Source: Nymphaea colorata
Taxonomy: Eukaryota; Streptophyta; Magnoliopsida; Nymphaeales; Nymphaeaceae
Reading direction: 5' to 3'
Length of the DNA: 60,000 bases
Assembly: GCF_008831285.2 (NCBI RefSeq)
Contig: NC_045149.1
Span: 22,762,535 to 22,822,534, forward strand
Made by a program: the position numbers and the translations under genes. The notes beneath the pieces were generated by a model that saw nothing but the letters and a program-made list of their open reading frames with translations, made no database searches and had not been told where the DNA came from. Below are positions 35,030-47,802 of this stretch, one piece after another (position 1 is the stretch's first letter; each line of letters begins with the position of its first letter).

Positions 35030-35345
35030 GACCTCTCCCCACGCAGCAAGTGTTAAATGCTAAGTTGCACCCTTAAAGGTTCAGACCGGTGGTAGGGGCT
35101 GGTGCAAGAAATTGCCCATACCAACCCATCAAAAGTTTACATGGACCGCCTCAGAGGCTGGTGCGAGCCACTGCCCACACCAGCCTATCAAAGGTTTCAC
35201 TACACTGAGCGTCTAAATATATATTGTTCATCTCCCCATGAAGCAAGTGTTAAATGCTAAGTTGCAGCCTTAGAAGGTCCGGACCGGTGGTAGGGGCTGG
35301 TGCGGGTCACTACCCAGACCAACCTATCAAAAGTTTCATGGGGCG
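35030..35345. repeat. Direct duplication of ~115 bases with a partial third copy
   Basis: The phrases CAAGTGTTAAATGCTAAGTTG, GGACCGGTGGTAGGGGCTGG and CCAACC(C/T)ATCAAAAGTTT occur in the same order at about 35040-35140 and 35240-35335. A shorter third version of the right half (GGCTGGTGCGAGCC...ATCAAAGG) lies at about 35155-35200. A (TA)n run follows at 35355-35398. Confidence 0.75.
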
Positions 35346-35349
35346 TCTA

Positions 35350-35400
<51 letters not shown>

Positions 35401-37069
35401 CCACCGCTGGTCCAAACACATGTAAAAATTAACCATTTGTGCACCAAGGTATACAAATGTCTAAGTGTGCTTCCCTGGCATGATGATCGAAGCATTGCAC
35501 AAGTTTCTGATTTCCTAGTTTTATTGTGGTTAAGCAAGAAGTGTTAACCGTGTTTACTTTTTTGTTTAGAGTAGCAGTTAAGTGTTACCAATTTATTCTC
35601 AGTAGTTATAAATCTCCCACTTTAGTAAATGCTTGGCCCAACAGAGACCTTATCAATATATGTGCGTTAACCTTTTCAGGATAGTAATCGTTCAATTGTT
35701 CTGTTATATATTCTTTATTCTTAAGTTTTTAAATTGCTAGAACTCGAAGTTTGTACTTGTTGATATGGATGTTCGGGAGTTAGAAGGGAGCCAACCATGC
35801 CGCACTTTGCTCCGATTAAGTATTTCATTAGCCGTCATAGTGCTTGAAATCTTATTTAGAGCACACGCTCTATGCATTGGGGTTCGAGGGGGGTTGGTGA
35901 AAGGTCGTAGATTGTCAGTTTCTAATAATGTTAAATCATATGTGGGGTAAATAAAATAATTGATATACAAGTTGAAGTATAGCAGCTGTATCATCATCAA
36001 GGATTACTTTTCATCACAAAGTAATCGTGAAACTACAAGTTGAAGTATAGCACTCAAACTAAAAGAACCAGTAGAAAGGAAAAGTTTAGGTAGTGAGGAA
36101 TTGACTCACTGGTGTTTAATAATGTTTTTTTTTTTTTTGTTTCCCAACAAAATAAATCACATATGGAGGTAATAACGACGGGCCATGTGCCAGCAAATTT
36201 ATTAGAATGATACTTACCATTGGTTTATGCCCACATATATGACAAGTATTGCAAAATTAAACTTATCAACACATGAAATGAAATCAAGAAATTACATGCA
36301 TCATACCAATAACAAATATGCACATGAACTAGAAAAACATTTAATGGTAGCACGTACTTTTTTTTCAACAACATTCATGTATACATGTGTACATGCATGC
36401 AATAGGTACTATCCATTGGCATGCTTGTTAACATAATTTAGCTTATTTTGCCAATTAACTGTTGACAACGCTATGTATGTGTTACTCAACATACATTGAT
36501 ATTTTTCGCACAAAATTTTATTTATAGCGGCTAAGATTACAACCAATAATGAAACGTATAAGATCCATAACTCTTTCTAGTGATTTACCTCAAAATGTTC
36601 TACATCTTTAAAGTTGTATTCTATTAATTCATAACAACTTCAAGCATGTTATATATCTTTAAAGTTACGTTTTATTTCGAATTCATTAGCCGTAAAATGA
36701 AGTACGAGAAGATATGAATGCGTGCAGTTTCACTTCAATAACCAAATTATGGAGATGAGGGGTTCAGGACAAATGGCACCCATTAGAACGCCATAAGAGG
36801 GTTAACTGTGTCGTCTGCCTGCTCCGGAAAAGTAGGCTCAATAACTAGGTTTTAAAGGAATGAAAATAAATGCAAAGCAGAAGGCGATTCTGGGTGTAGT
36901 TTGTTTTATACGACGGAATAGAGATGAAGATGGATAAGGAACAGGTGAAACCTATCCCCATCAAATCCTGAACACACAGAGAAGGTGAGGAAGAAAGACA
37001 CCGTTCCAAATCCGTGCGCCACCACCAAACGAGGACGGTGACGACCACCTTTACCATCTTCTTCGTGGA

Positions 37070-37870
37070 ATGGCTGCGTCATCTTCATCTGGCAAGGAGC
37101 TCTCACCTCCACCCGAGGCCAGGAGGTTCCTCCCGGGACCATGGACCCACGAGGAGACCGCCAACCTCATCGATGCCTACATGGAGAAATGGCGTCTTCT
37201 CAAGAAGCGCCAACTCAAGGCCTCCCACTGGGAGGAGGTGGCGGAGGACGTACGCCTCCGCTGCGGCCTCTCCAACCTCTCCAAAACCTCCACACAGTGT
37301 CGTCACAAGATGGAGAAGCTCCGCCAGCGGTACAAGGCCGAGAGGCAGAAGGGTTTCCCTGGCGGGTCTTCATGGGTCTTCTTCGACAAGATGGATTTGA
37401 TGGAGAATGGCCCCCTTACCGTCTTTAAGACGACGAATGAGGGCTCGGATACCACGGAGAACGGTGCCAACAACACCAGGAGCCTTCATCTCTTGATGAG
37501 CAATGGCAGGTTCAGGCCTCCGGCAGATGCCTGGGCCGGTCCGGCAGTCCGGCGGAAGGACGAAGACATCTCCGTTGAGGCCGATGCTGACGAGGGGGTT
37601 CTTCGGAGCTTATCTTCTTCGAGGTCAGGGGTTAAGCAGGGAAACCCGATTGGGGAGTTGACGGCGGCGATCAAGTGTTTGGGGGATGGGTTTATGAAAT
37701 TGGAGCATAGGAAGATGGAGATGATGAGGGAGGTGGAGAGGATGAGGATGGAGATGGAGATGAACAGGACCAAGATGATAATCGAGTCGCAGCAGCAGAT
37801 CGCGGACGTTTTCGCGGATGCAGTCTATGCGAGGAAGAAGCTCAAAAGAATGTCCTCGCCGGATTCCTGA
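37070..37870 (+). CDS. Trihelix (GT/SIP1-type) transcription factor, ASIL/ENAP-like
   Basis: A single-exon 266-residue protein. Residues about 22-94 form a trihelix (MYB/SANT-like type 4) DNA-binding domain: PGPWTHEETANLIDAYMEKW, then ASHWEEVAEDV, then STQCRHKMEKLRQRYKAERQ. The helix tryptophans W25, W41 and W54 are visible. SSWVFFDKMD (100-109) follows, usual for the SIP1 clade. The middle is acidic and serine-rich. The last ~75 residues are a long charged amphipathic helix rich in M, E and R (LEHRKMEMMREVERMRMEME), the conserved C-terminal coiled coil of the ASIL1/ASIL2/ENAP group. Members bind GT-type elements in the nucleus, often as repressors or chromatin-linked cofactors; the target here is unknown. 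The start at 37070 is the first ATG of the frame, directly before the Ser-rich leader. The coding region is much more GC-rich than its flanks. The trihelix call is firm; the subgroup is likely. Confidence 0.92.
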   Translation: MAASSSSGKELSPPPEARRFLPGPWTHEETANLIDAYMEKWRLLKKRQLKASHWEEVAEDVRLRCGLSNLSKTSTQCRHKMEKLRQRYKAERQKGFPGGSSWVFFDKMDLMENGPLTVFKTTNEGSDTTENGANNTRSLHLLMSNGRFRPPADAWAGPAVRRKDEDISVEADADEGVLRSLSSSRSGVKQGNPIGELTAAIKCLGDGFMKLEHRKMEMMREVERMRMEMEMNRTKMIIESQQQIADVFADAVYARKKLKRMSSPDS

Positions 37871-40169
37871 GGTGGATTTCGGAGTTGGGTTCGATCTCTT
37901 TTGGGGTTTTGTCTTGCCTCTTGTTGATTGGGCGGGGAATTCTGTTGGGGAGGTGTTGGATTAAGGTGAGAAGGCAGAGAATGGCGCATTTGCAGAACGC
38001 GATCGAGGGAAAATTGATTTCTGGCATGGGAATTTTGGTGACATCTTTGGCCGTTTCAGGGGTTTATTTTGGTGAAGAAGAAGGTATAGAAATGTGGCAT
38101 TTGAAATCAATTCCAATGAACCCTTTTCTGCTATTGATTTTGTGGTGCAGAGGACAAAAATGCCTGAAAATGGATGTGAACTCCACACAATGCAAGATTT
38201 TGCACCCCCCGTTTGTTCTCCTGCAGTTTCTGATTTTTCCTTCTATGTAAATTTCCAACTCTGGAAGGTATTTTAAATCAGCACTGCTATGATGTGAAAA
38301 TTTATTCCCCGTTGATAAAATATAAGATGATAAATTCTGAGGCATCTAGCAGTTTTGCTTTTAGTAGATGCTGGATCATGATACTGATAAACAGTGTGAA
38401 GCTTCAAATTTTCTTCTTGTTCATAGCTTTTGATGGTAATCCTCCTATAGCTTCTCATCTGCATCATATATTTTTTGAATTGGGAGTAATATTGGACAAG
38501 TTGATACTCTTATTGTCATCTAGCACATCAACTATGTGTGTCTCCGGTACTAAAGATAGCAGTAGGCTATTTTTCGATGGTACAACTGCTGATTATTTTA
38601 GTGAAGATGTCATTTCATTGGGAAGGGTATTCTGCATTATGTTGTGCAATAGAAATTGTTATATACTTTAACTAGTGTTCTTTGATGATCGAGCTTGCGG
38701 CTGCAGAAAGTATGTTATGCTGCATTACTGTCAATTACTGAAGTGCTAGACAATATTAGAGCCTTTCATATGTTTATCTCTTAATCTAATCATATTCCGT
38801 TAAACCGATTCTGTTTTTTAATTCATTATGCCCATAGTTTGATTCATAAACAAGTTTTCTCTTTGCAAGTGTGGAGTATATTTTGTTAACTATCAGCATG
38901 GCGTGTGCTTTCCCTGTCATACTTTCAATAGTCATTCTGATTTGACTGCAGAAATATTCCCATCTACAACCATGAGCCACAAACCTGATACAGGTAAAGA
39001 GAATAGTTCGAGGTTTCAGGAAAGCAGTCGTCTTGGTTCCTACTGCTGCTGCTTTTTGTTCACTTGCGTGAGAGTGCACATACTAGTGTGCATCCCACTT
39101 TTGAGGTGGGACCATGAAGATACTTACAATATTACTCTTTCAGCCTCAGGTGTACAATTTGTAGGAATTGTAAAAATTCGGCACAATAATGTTTGGGGGT
39201 ACGTCATCCAAAGGCCTCAGCGGCAGATTGAGAGATCTAGAGTAACTGTTGAACAATTTTCATCACATATCATCAGACTAAATCGGATATAGGACTGCAC
39301 CAGTGCACTGTGTACCTATGACCTTAATCACGATTATTGGCATCACTTTGAAACTTAAAAAATGTAAAAAATTCATGTACTCTAAAGGAACAACGTCCCT
39401 GTTATGAAAAATTTTCGAGTCCTTTTTTGGCTGTACTACAGTTTTCCTAAAAGACGAAAAATTTTAGTAGATTGCATTGTGCTCGTTGAAATCGTGGCCT
39501 GCAGGATAGTTACTCTGTTAGGAGCCTAAAGGTTGTGGTGGCTCTAACGAGTTTTATTGTAGAAAAGCCAGTTTATGCTGTACAGGTGCAGGTAGCCAGC
39601 TGCATTTGAGCTTGTTTCTGCTTCAGGAATGTCATGTTACTTGTGCCCTAGGTCTGATAAGCAGTGACTTTTACGTGGTAGGCAAACCCACAATATGGCA
39701 GTGGCACCATGAATTTGTATTGCTTACTTCCCTTTGGCTCGTATCTTTAGCTTACTGTTCTATGGTCGTCCACTCATTTGCTTAGTTGGTAGCCTGATGT
39801 TTCGTCGTTTTTTGTTCTATGTAATATGCTTGAATGCACCTGATATGAGAAGATGAGCTGAACCAAAAAATAATGGTGTTGTTGCAGTAAGCTTAGCATT
39901 TTTGTCTGCGAAATAAGAGCTCAAAGCCTATTCCACCTGAGGAAATAAATCTTTGTATCCTGCTAGAGGCCTAGAAGTTTCTGTTATATAATGTGTCTGC
40001 ATACAGGCTTTTGCCAATCAGAATTAGGTGGATGCATTCGTAATTCTCATGGTCAGGACAGAACAATCTGATATTTACGTTGTACTATTTTTATGAATTA
40101 TTCCATTCTGTAAGGCTAGGACATGTTTTTGCCTTTCTAAACGCAACAGCAATAAAACAATTCAGTTTC

Positions 40170-40470
40170 GGGTGCGTTTGGATGACTCCATCAACAAACT
40201 TGGTTTTCTGAGAACCACGCTTTTGAAAACCTGGTTGAAAACTCTGTTTTGTAAACTTGGTTTGGATGACAAGTGAAAAGCTTTGTTTAAAGGCAAAAAT
40301 TAACTTTACTTGAAAACCCTGGAGGGAAGCGGGTTTTTCAGGCCCTTTATGAAAACCAGGTTTTGACAAAACCCATTTTTAATGTCTTCCAAACACTCTT
40401 GAAATGGTGTTTTGGAGCAAAATCAGGTTGTCTCTCAAAACCTGGTTTTAGTTTGTCATCCAAACCAGGT
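40170..40470. mobile_element. MITE-like element with GTTTGGATGAC inverted repeats
   Basis: Perfect inverted 11-mers GTTTGGATGAC (40176-40186) and GTCATCCAAAC (40455-40465) bound a ~300-base non-coding unit. Internal motifs such as AAAACCTGGTTT and a further GGTTTGGATGAC near 40259 add to its self-complementary character. No target duplication could be fixed. Confidence 0.55.
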
Positions 40471-43400
40471 TTTCTTCTTTTTTGAAACCTTTTGTTAAGT
40501 CTCTGAATCCACGGTTATCATCCCTTCCGAATTCTGATGTACATCCATTTCATGGTTGGTTCATAGGTCATTCTTGTTTCTTTGTGTAGTGGTGTTCCTT
40601 ACCATTCGAAGCATCGGTTGTTGCAGTAAATGCAAGCTCCTGATAATCTCTCTCAATTTACTTTTTCGTACTTTTTCCATGTATTTATATATTCTGTCAT
40701 TTATGCACAAACTAAGATTCAAGAGACCATAAGATACACAGAAGACAATTTCATGTTAGTCATTCTTTTAGTAAATTTCCAGATGTGCTCATGTTTTCAG
40801 TCCGTTTCTGCCATGATTAATGGTAGCCTTGTTCCCAAGCAGAAATTAGTTATGAATTGAGGTAAATGCAAGCATGATGCAGAAAATCTGTAGACTTTTT
40901 CTTTCTTTCTTCTTATTTTTTTCTTTTAAAGCGACGATACAAAATCATGTGCAGTAACTGAGCCTAGAAATGTCCATTTAGAATATTTAGCTACTAGGTT
41001 TGTATGGACCAATCTACAGAGTATGGAGCTCTATTATTCAGTAGACACGCCCATCAATTTATAGCCTAGAGTGCTGTATCCCTCCACTTACACCAAGTCA
41101 ATATGGAACTAATTCCCTCAAGCTTGCAATAATTTTTTTTTCCATGACAGGAAGCTAGAAGAATAAAGAAAGCTCGCATCTAGTTAATGCATTGGCTTCT
41201 TTCACAGAGAGGGAGAGAGATCTTATAAAGATCTAAGTAAACCATTTCTCGCAGTTGGCATGGCATCAATTGGCATCAGTTCTTTTCCTTACATGTCAAA
41301 GCATATAAAGGTGGTGCGAGATTTAGTTCCTAAACTCCCCATTCATCTTTAGCGTTTATTATTATAAGATTCTAGGAATAAACAATGCTCGTCAATCCCA
41401 TCTCCTTCCATCTTAACCATTGAACCTCTCACAGCCCCTTGTCTCTTTCCTGTTGTCTCTTTGGGCGTCACATTTTGATAGGATTACGCCCTGATCAAGA
41501 TCCAAGTATTGTACGAATCCGGCAAGTTTGGTTTCATTAATACTCACATAATAAAAACTAACTATTTTACGTGTTTTTAAAACTAATAAATCTGTTCCTT
41601 CAAGTGAAAACACCTTTTTAATTATAGTACTTTATTATGCCTTACAGAACAGCAGAGTTTAGGTTTCATTTTGGTTTATGCATACCGTAATTTCGTGAAC
41701 AATTCATAGAACTTCGACATGTGCATATGAAATTTTCACATTAAGTAATTCCCTTGGCAAATTGATGCCTCTAGAAGTTGTTACATTAAAGGTTCACACT
41801 CTTTTCTAATTAACTGGACTGTATCACTGAATGCCAACTTTTCTCAAGGTAAAAATCTAGAGGAGTGCACCATTAAGTGGTGTGGTCCTTTGGAGGATTC
41901 CCATCATAAAAGAAAAAGTAAAGGCATCTCATTCTGCTTTATGGTAAATGTACATATTCTGGTTTGTTACCAATTAGTTTTACATTTATCAATGAGAAGG
42001 AAATTAATCTAAAGAATTTAACGAAATGGACGTTGATATGAGTCAGATGGGGCTTTACCTTTCTTTCCTTTTGTAGAGGGATGAGTGGTTGAATGTATCC
42101 TGCAAGAATGCACCTCATAATTTTGAATTTGAAAAGATCCAGTGCCATTTTTTGAGTTTGAAGTAGTCTTTCTATCATCTGAGATATAGGAAATTTAAGT
42201 TACATGTTAGATATGGAGAATTTTACAAAGAAAAAAGAAAAGAAAAAAGGAAAAAGAACTTAAGGTTTTGTTCCAGAGGCAATTTCCAATAATTTTCTGA
42301 CATCAAGTCTGTACTTAAACTACTCAAAGACTTGAAGAAATCTAATAGAAATATCCAACTTTTGAGTAATTTTCAGGGAACACACTTTTTTATTTTTGAT
42401 AAAGCTTTCAGGCAATACCTGAAGATCTGTTGCTAATCCAAAACCGTATCTATCAACTTTACACCTAACCTAGGGATAGCTCAAAATAAAATACTTTAAT
42501 TTAGATATTAGTATAAAGGTATCTATGTCCTAGGGATCGATGGCATAGCTAAAAGGTGAACAAATCTTTTGATTGTATTTTTTATTATTTTAGCACATTA
42601 TCTCGACTCGTACGACGTATAACTTGGGTTAAATTAGCTTAAATTAATCTTTGACTAATACGAAAGATTTGCAAACGAATCTCTCTTTCTCCCTCTCTAA
42701 CACATGCGTACACACGCACGTAGAAACATACTCCATAAGCACAATAATGTGTGTGCCAAACATTTGCGGAGCTAATAAGAATTTTTCATTAGCGGGGATG
42801 AACTATAATTTCAAAATATTGATAGGACCCAAAATATATTTTTCTAAAATAATAAAATTTTTTAACACACACACACACACATATATATATATAGAACCTT
42901 AAAAACGTTACGTTCTTTAGAACACAAATTCACAGAATACATGTCTAAAGAACATTATGTTCTTTCAAGAAGCATGATGTGATTATAGACATTGCTCTTA
43001 GATCGAACAACAGAATATATGCCACATTTTTAGAACAAAGATGTATTTTTCCTACATATGTTCCAAGACCACATTGTTCTTCTTATCAAACGCGTTTTAG
43101 GTACAGTAACATAAAGTGGGACATGAGGGTGCTGTAAGTACGGATGTTGTGTGCTTCGAACTGCGCTGCACCATGTGAACATAAATTCCAGTGACTGTAA
43201 TTTAGCATGTGTAAAGTAGGAACACAATTTTCCTTAGACCATTACTTTTATATGATCTCAAAGCAATATATACCCAAGATTTCTTGCTTTATTTTATTCT
43301 TAAACCAAACACTTTGGACTTTTCTTCTATTAAGATATGAATAAAAAGTTGACAATAACTGGTAACGGGTCTTCCTCACTTCAGCTTACTAATAAACAAA

Positions 43401-44103
43401 AGGAGAAGTTGTGGCTGGGGTTTGCGGAATCATCATATGCCACCAAATTGTAAAAGAAAGTGAGCTTCTACTTTTGAATACTTTAATGGCGACTTTATGA
43501 CAGAGACAACGAAAACAACTAATATTAAATATGGGAAGTATATCAAATACCCACTTCAAGGAGAAGAAAAAAGTCACATCTATGCTTTTGACATGGTTAA
43601 AAGACATTCTTGTTAAGATGGTCGATCATAAAAAGGACCAGCAGTAAGCTGAAGTTAAAAAGTTATGAAAAATTGCTGTTTGCCTCAAAGTATGAATAGA
43701 AGCACCCCAGGCTCCAACATTTCTAGTAAAAGATAAGCTTAGCCAATAGCTTTCTGATATATATCAGAAACTGTAAGTTACTGTTTATGGCATTGTTAAG
43801 ATAACAAAGGTGAAAGATAATTAGGATATGAGTAGCGGTGCATATATTGGAGTTGCACGATAGAGGGCAACTGGTTAAAGAGACTGATAGAACATGATGA
43901 GTACGTTTATGAAGATATTTTTCGATCATTTGATGTAATCAAGTAATCAATTCAACAAGGCAGATGATACTTCAGGTTGAATATCCCGGAAACATATTTC
44001 TAGGTGAAAAAAAAGGGTTAGTTGTTATCTTCCAAATAGTTTTGCCATTCCAAAACCTCAGGGACATTTTATAAAAATTTACTATTTTATTGTTCTAAAA
44101 AAG

Positions 44104-44248
44104 CTTTAGTATATTGGCCTTTGTCATGGGCAGCAATGGTTCGATTCCCATGGGCACCATATCTTTAGAAGACAAAAGTTGGGTGCACCTATCTGGGTTG
44201 GAGATACTCTTAAGAAGATTTATGATTGAGTCTTTGCTACTCTTTTCT
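44104..44248 (+). mobile_element. Possible tRNA-derived SINE
   Basis: TAGTATATTGG at 44107-44117 is close to a pol III A box. GGTTCGATTCC at 44138-44148 is a perfect B box, at SINE-like spacing. The ~145-base unit is flanked by the same eight bases TAAAAAAG at 44096-44103 and 44249-44256. The sequence does not fold into a full tRNA cloverleaf as far as I can judge, so it is not called a tRNA gene. The flanking octamer is low complexity, which weakens the call. Confidence 0.4.
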
Positions 44249-45275
44249 TAAAAAAGACTTAGGTGCATTCCCATAAAGTCTCATGAAGGACACAGTCCCA
44301 AGGGGTTTGGTATAGCTGGTTAAGCCGATAGCTGATTTAATTTTCATGAGCATCAAGAGGCAAGAATATTGCCGTGAAATTTTATGCCGCCGGACAAGCA
44401 ACAAAGTCTCCCTACTTTGGATATAGTTTCTTCATGACCTAAATAAAAAAAGCTTCATAAGATACAGATGCATGCACCTCTCCCTCTCTTTACAGATAGA
44501 ACAAAATTTCTGTTGATTTCACTGGAGCACATGTAAATACCAACTTTCAATCGTCACAGCTGTTATACAATCTTCAGGCACTAACCAAGATTTCTTCTGC
44601 TTTACCTTATGCTCAAACCAGCACCATCGTCAAATTCTGTAAAAGTGGCTCAGTCTCTTCCATTTGTTTCCCTCTTTTTCCTTTATGGGATGAAGAGGAT
44701 CCATTCAAGGACCAAATCACTCAGGACTCAACCTATTCTGTGGCATTATCACTGCTCTATTTCTAAAAAGGCACTTCTCACAATCCTCTCTAGGCATTAT
44801 TCTTCTTTAGCAGTATTCCTTGTCCTTCAAAAAGTGGAAATAATAAAAGGAGAAAAAGCGAAAACAGTATTCCTTCTCTCCCTTCTTGGTAGTTCTCCAT
44901 TGATTAAAAGCCAATGGGCCTAATCCTAATGGGACTCACAACTTGTCTGTTCAATATCTAAAGATCAGGAAGCTTTTTCTCAGTGGAAGACCACACGGGT
45001 CTGTCAGATTTGCCTTTTATCCTCACTCAGGAAGCATGATTTGAAGGGAAATCAAGAGTTTTCAGTTCAGTAGTGGAGTTCTTAATCGATTAATGCTACT
45101 GCTATTGCTACACCCATTTCTCTTTTTCCTGGTTGCAAACTCTTTTGAATTTGTATCCTGAATCCTCCAGGATTAATAATAAAGAGAATATATTATGTTG
45201 ATGATCTGAGCATGCAACAACCTCAGTTAAGATAAACCTCATATATATCCTTCAATATTCATATAATTTACTATA

Positions 45276-45430
45276 GGTGGCAGCAAGAACACTTTATAAG
45301 TGTTCTTTGAAGCTGCCCTAAAGTTTGGGGCATGTTTATGGAAGACTAGAACAAGTATTCTATGAATCTATCCCAACCTTTAGGTCAGATTTACAGAACA
45401 TTCACAAAATGTTCCTGCTCTCAAATGACC
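45276..45430. mobile_element. Short inverted-repeat element (MITE-like)
   Basis: The left arm GCAAGAACACTTTATAAGTG and the reverse complement of the right arm, GCAGGAACATTTTGTGAATG, align over about 25 bases around a short core. The unit is ~155 bases and non-coding. Ends and target duplication are uncertain. Confidence 0.4.
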
Positions 45431-46419
45431 CCTCAGACATATGATTATGTACCAACCTTAATTTATAATTAATCATTAATCTTGTCCATACCTGCAGCTT
45501 TTCTTTTTTGAAAATCTGTGCTACATAATAATCTCTCTCTCTCTCTCTCTATATATATATAACTTTGCTATATAGAAGACTAGCTATATAACTTTGTGGC
45601 TCCACGGTAGGAAATTCGAAGCTGATTATTGTGATTAATAATATAGTAATTCTAGGTTGAATAAAAAGGCAAATTCCCTCTTGAACACTTTAGAAAGAAA
45701 AAGATCAGTTGCATGTTGCTGCATGAGCATCATAGAGCAGCGGAAAAGCACCAGGCAGGTTGAGAGTCAAATTGTCTGTTACAGACTCTGCTTTCTTCTT
45801 TATAGCTAGGTTTCTATAGCTATCATGTGCCTGGTAAACAACTTTAAGCTAAGTCTAGGGATGCAAACGATTCAGATGCGAATAATCTTTATTAGGCATT
45901 GGATTTGGCCGAATTTAGTACAAGAAAAGCAAAAAAAAAAGTTCCAAAACCATATTCCGATTAACAATTGTTGTTCATGCAGCTTGTTTTTAGCTAGTTG
46001 GACTTGGAGAAGGTTTGATGATCAGAAGTCACTTGGCGTGTTTGTTTGGACTGGACGGATTGTCTCATATGTACAATCAAGACGCTTTGTCTCCATCACA
46101 TAAGGGTGTAAACAAACCGGCCAACAAGCATGACAGCCATATGTGGTGAAAATTTCAGACGTGCTCCAAGGACGCATTGGTTAGCCTCAAATCTCAGATC
46201 TGAAGTTTTGGATCTCATGGGAGATTTGAGGGCGAAGAAGCCGTAGTTATTCCATGGGCGCTAGAAAAGATGGCTTCAAAGCCCTTATATATATAATTAG
46301 GATGGTTCGATCCAACATGATGGCTGATTAAAAGAAAAACAAGAAGAAAAAGGTAATAGACATTTTTTGTCATCTAATATTAGTTCACAGCGGAGTGGAC
46401 ATTAGTAATCAACCCATAG

Positions 46420-46660
46420 CTGGCTAACTCGCCAAGTTGGCTTGGGAATTGCTCAAGTCAGCTAGGGTCGCCAGCAAACCTCGCCACGAGTCAAGATTGG
46501 CCCAACTTGCCCTTGACTCACCTTTGACTAGGTTTCACTCGGCTCTGACTTGCCCGATTCAAGTTATTTTAAAACTAGACTAAATCAAGAAGTCAACTCG
46601 CTGACCCGATGACCTGATCATCTGCCGATCCGAGTCCGAGTCACAGGTTTTCCAATTATG
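46420..46660. mobile_element. 'ACTCG' repeat, relative of the intron-11 element
   Basis: It matches 17420-17655 over its whole length: GGCTAACTCGCC.AGTTGG, then GCCACGAGTCAAG.TTGGCC, then CCCGATTCAAGTTATTTTAA, then GATCCGAGT..GAGTCAC. The GC-rich motif order is the same, so both derive from one family dispersed in this genome. Confidence 0.65.
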
Positions 46661-47772
46661 TTCAAGCCTATGCATTACTGGCCTTTCTGGAAAGTTAGGC
46701 GATGCATTTGCCTCCTAACTTATATGTGCCTCAGCCATTAATTACAGCCAAGTCATTCTGGGATCATCTAGATACGTTCATTTGCAGCCAACCCACTTTC
46801 AATTAAAGCTTTATTGTTACTTTCATTAATTTCTTTTCAAGGCATTAGCATAATTATCATCATTACTGGTTATAATCTTGGGCCGCTTCTCTCTTTGGCC
46901 TGTCGATTTCGATATCGATTTTGTGTTGTCGCCAATTTTTCTCCATTGCAAACGCTAGCTTTTGGATCTTACAATAAGTTTGTCGGCCAAATTGGGTTGA
47001 TTAATAATGGCAATAATTGTGTCTTCCTCAAACAGATCCCCAAGGTTGTCCATGTTTTGTTTCTGCCATGAAAAATAACAACTTTTCTTATATATATATA
47101 TATATATATATAACGAACAACACAGCAAGAAAGTAAATAGGTGGTAGAACATGAAGAAGTAGTAAAATTTTTGAGCTCGAAGCGAATGATGTGATTTATT
47201 GTCTTATTTATTGCAGTAAAAGAAGACAATTATTCACCTTTCTAGTAAAGTTTTTTCGTCACATGCGATCCATGGTGATGCAACATATGGTTAACGCTTT
47301 CTCTAAAAGGAATGGTAAATCTAAAAAGCCAAAACACCAGCGAAATCAATAAGGATGTACTTTATGACTTGCAGTACAGTCAGGAAAAGGGATCTGCCTC
47401 AACAGGATATGAAAACAAAAAAACTTCAGTTATCTACCATCTGCCTTTAATTCCAAAGAAAGGCTCCATGCGAGTTTAACAATTCTAACTAATTGTTTTA
47501 GATCATTGATCCAGTTATGCACCACTCAGGTATAAATTTTTTTTTATTATATTTTAAATGTATTTCTCACTAAAAAAATTTTAATATTTTTTTTTATTAT
47601 AACCGGTTTCGAATGGCCAGCCCTGTTCATAAGCGCATTATAAATAAAAATTGAAAAAGTGAAGCTTCTGATCAGAAAATTCAGAAACGAGGCATGGGTT
47701 CTTGGGTTATGATTAAAAGATAGGCGCAGAAATGATATATCCCGGCCATAAAAGGACAAACCGATCTGAGAG

Positions 47773-47780
47773 TATAAATT
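47773..47780 (+). promoter_or_regulatory. TATA box of the amino acid transporter gene
   Basis: TATAAATT lies only 30 bases before the first ATG of the transporter frame (47803). With the usual 25-35 bases from TATA box to transcription start, transcripts would begin at or just after that ATG. Confidence 0.5.
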
Positions 47781-47802
47781 CCGACCACATGCATGCAATG
47801 GA

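Larger units (their letters stand above)
34061..37069. other. Intergenic region between divergent genes
   Basis: This 3-kb space separates the SpoU-family start from the trihelix gene start, so both promoters should lie here. Its left half is filled by the 67-base tandem repeat array and a direct duplication; the right half is AT-rich. I could not fix a TATA box for either gene with confidence. Confidence 0.5.
37871..47802. other. Intergenic region, ~10 kb
   Basis: The first few hundred bases are presumably the trihelix 3' UTR. I found no further gene: open frames are short and lack family motifs. Identified contents are a MITE-like element at 40170-40470, a possible SINE at 44104-44248, an inverted-repeat element at 45276-45430 and an 'ACTCG' repeat at 46420-46660. 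The stretches 38-40, 40.5-44 and 44.3-45.2 kb are otherwise featureless AT-rich DNA. Confidence 0.55.

Noticed and set aside
37014-37428. Overlapping plus-strand frames at the trihelix gene start
   Set aside because: They are alternative frames of the GC-rich trihelix coding region; only the 37070 frame contains the conserved domain.
44107-44160. A tRNA gene
   Set aside because: The B box is perfect and the 3' end reads GCACCA, but I could not pair an acceptor stem or an anticodon arm; a SINE head explains it better.
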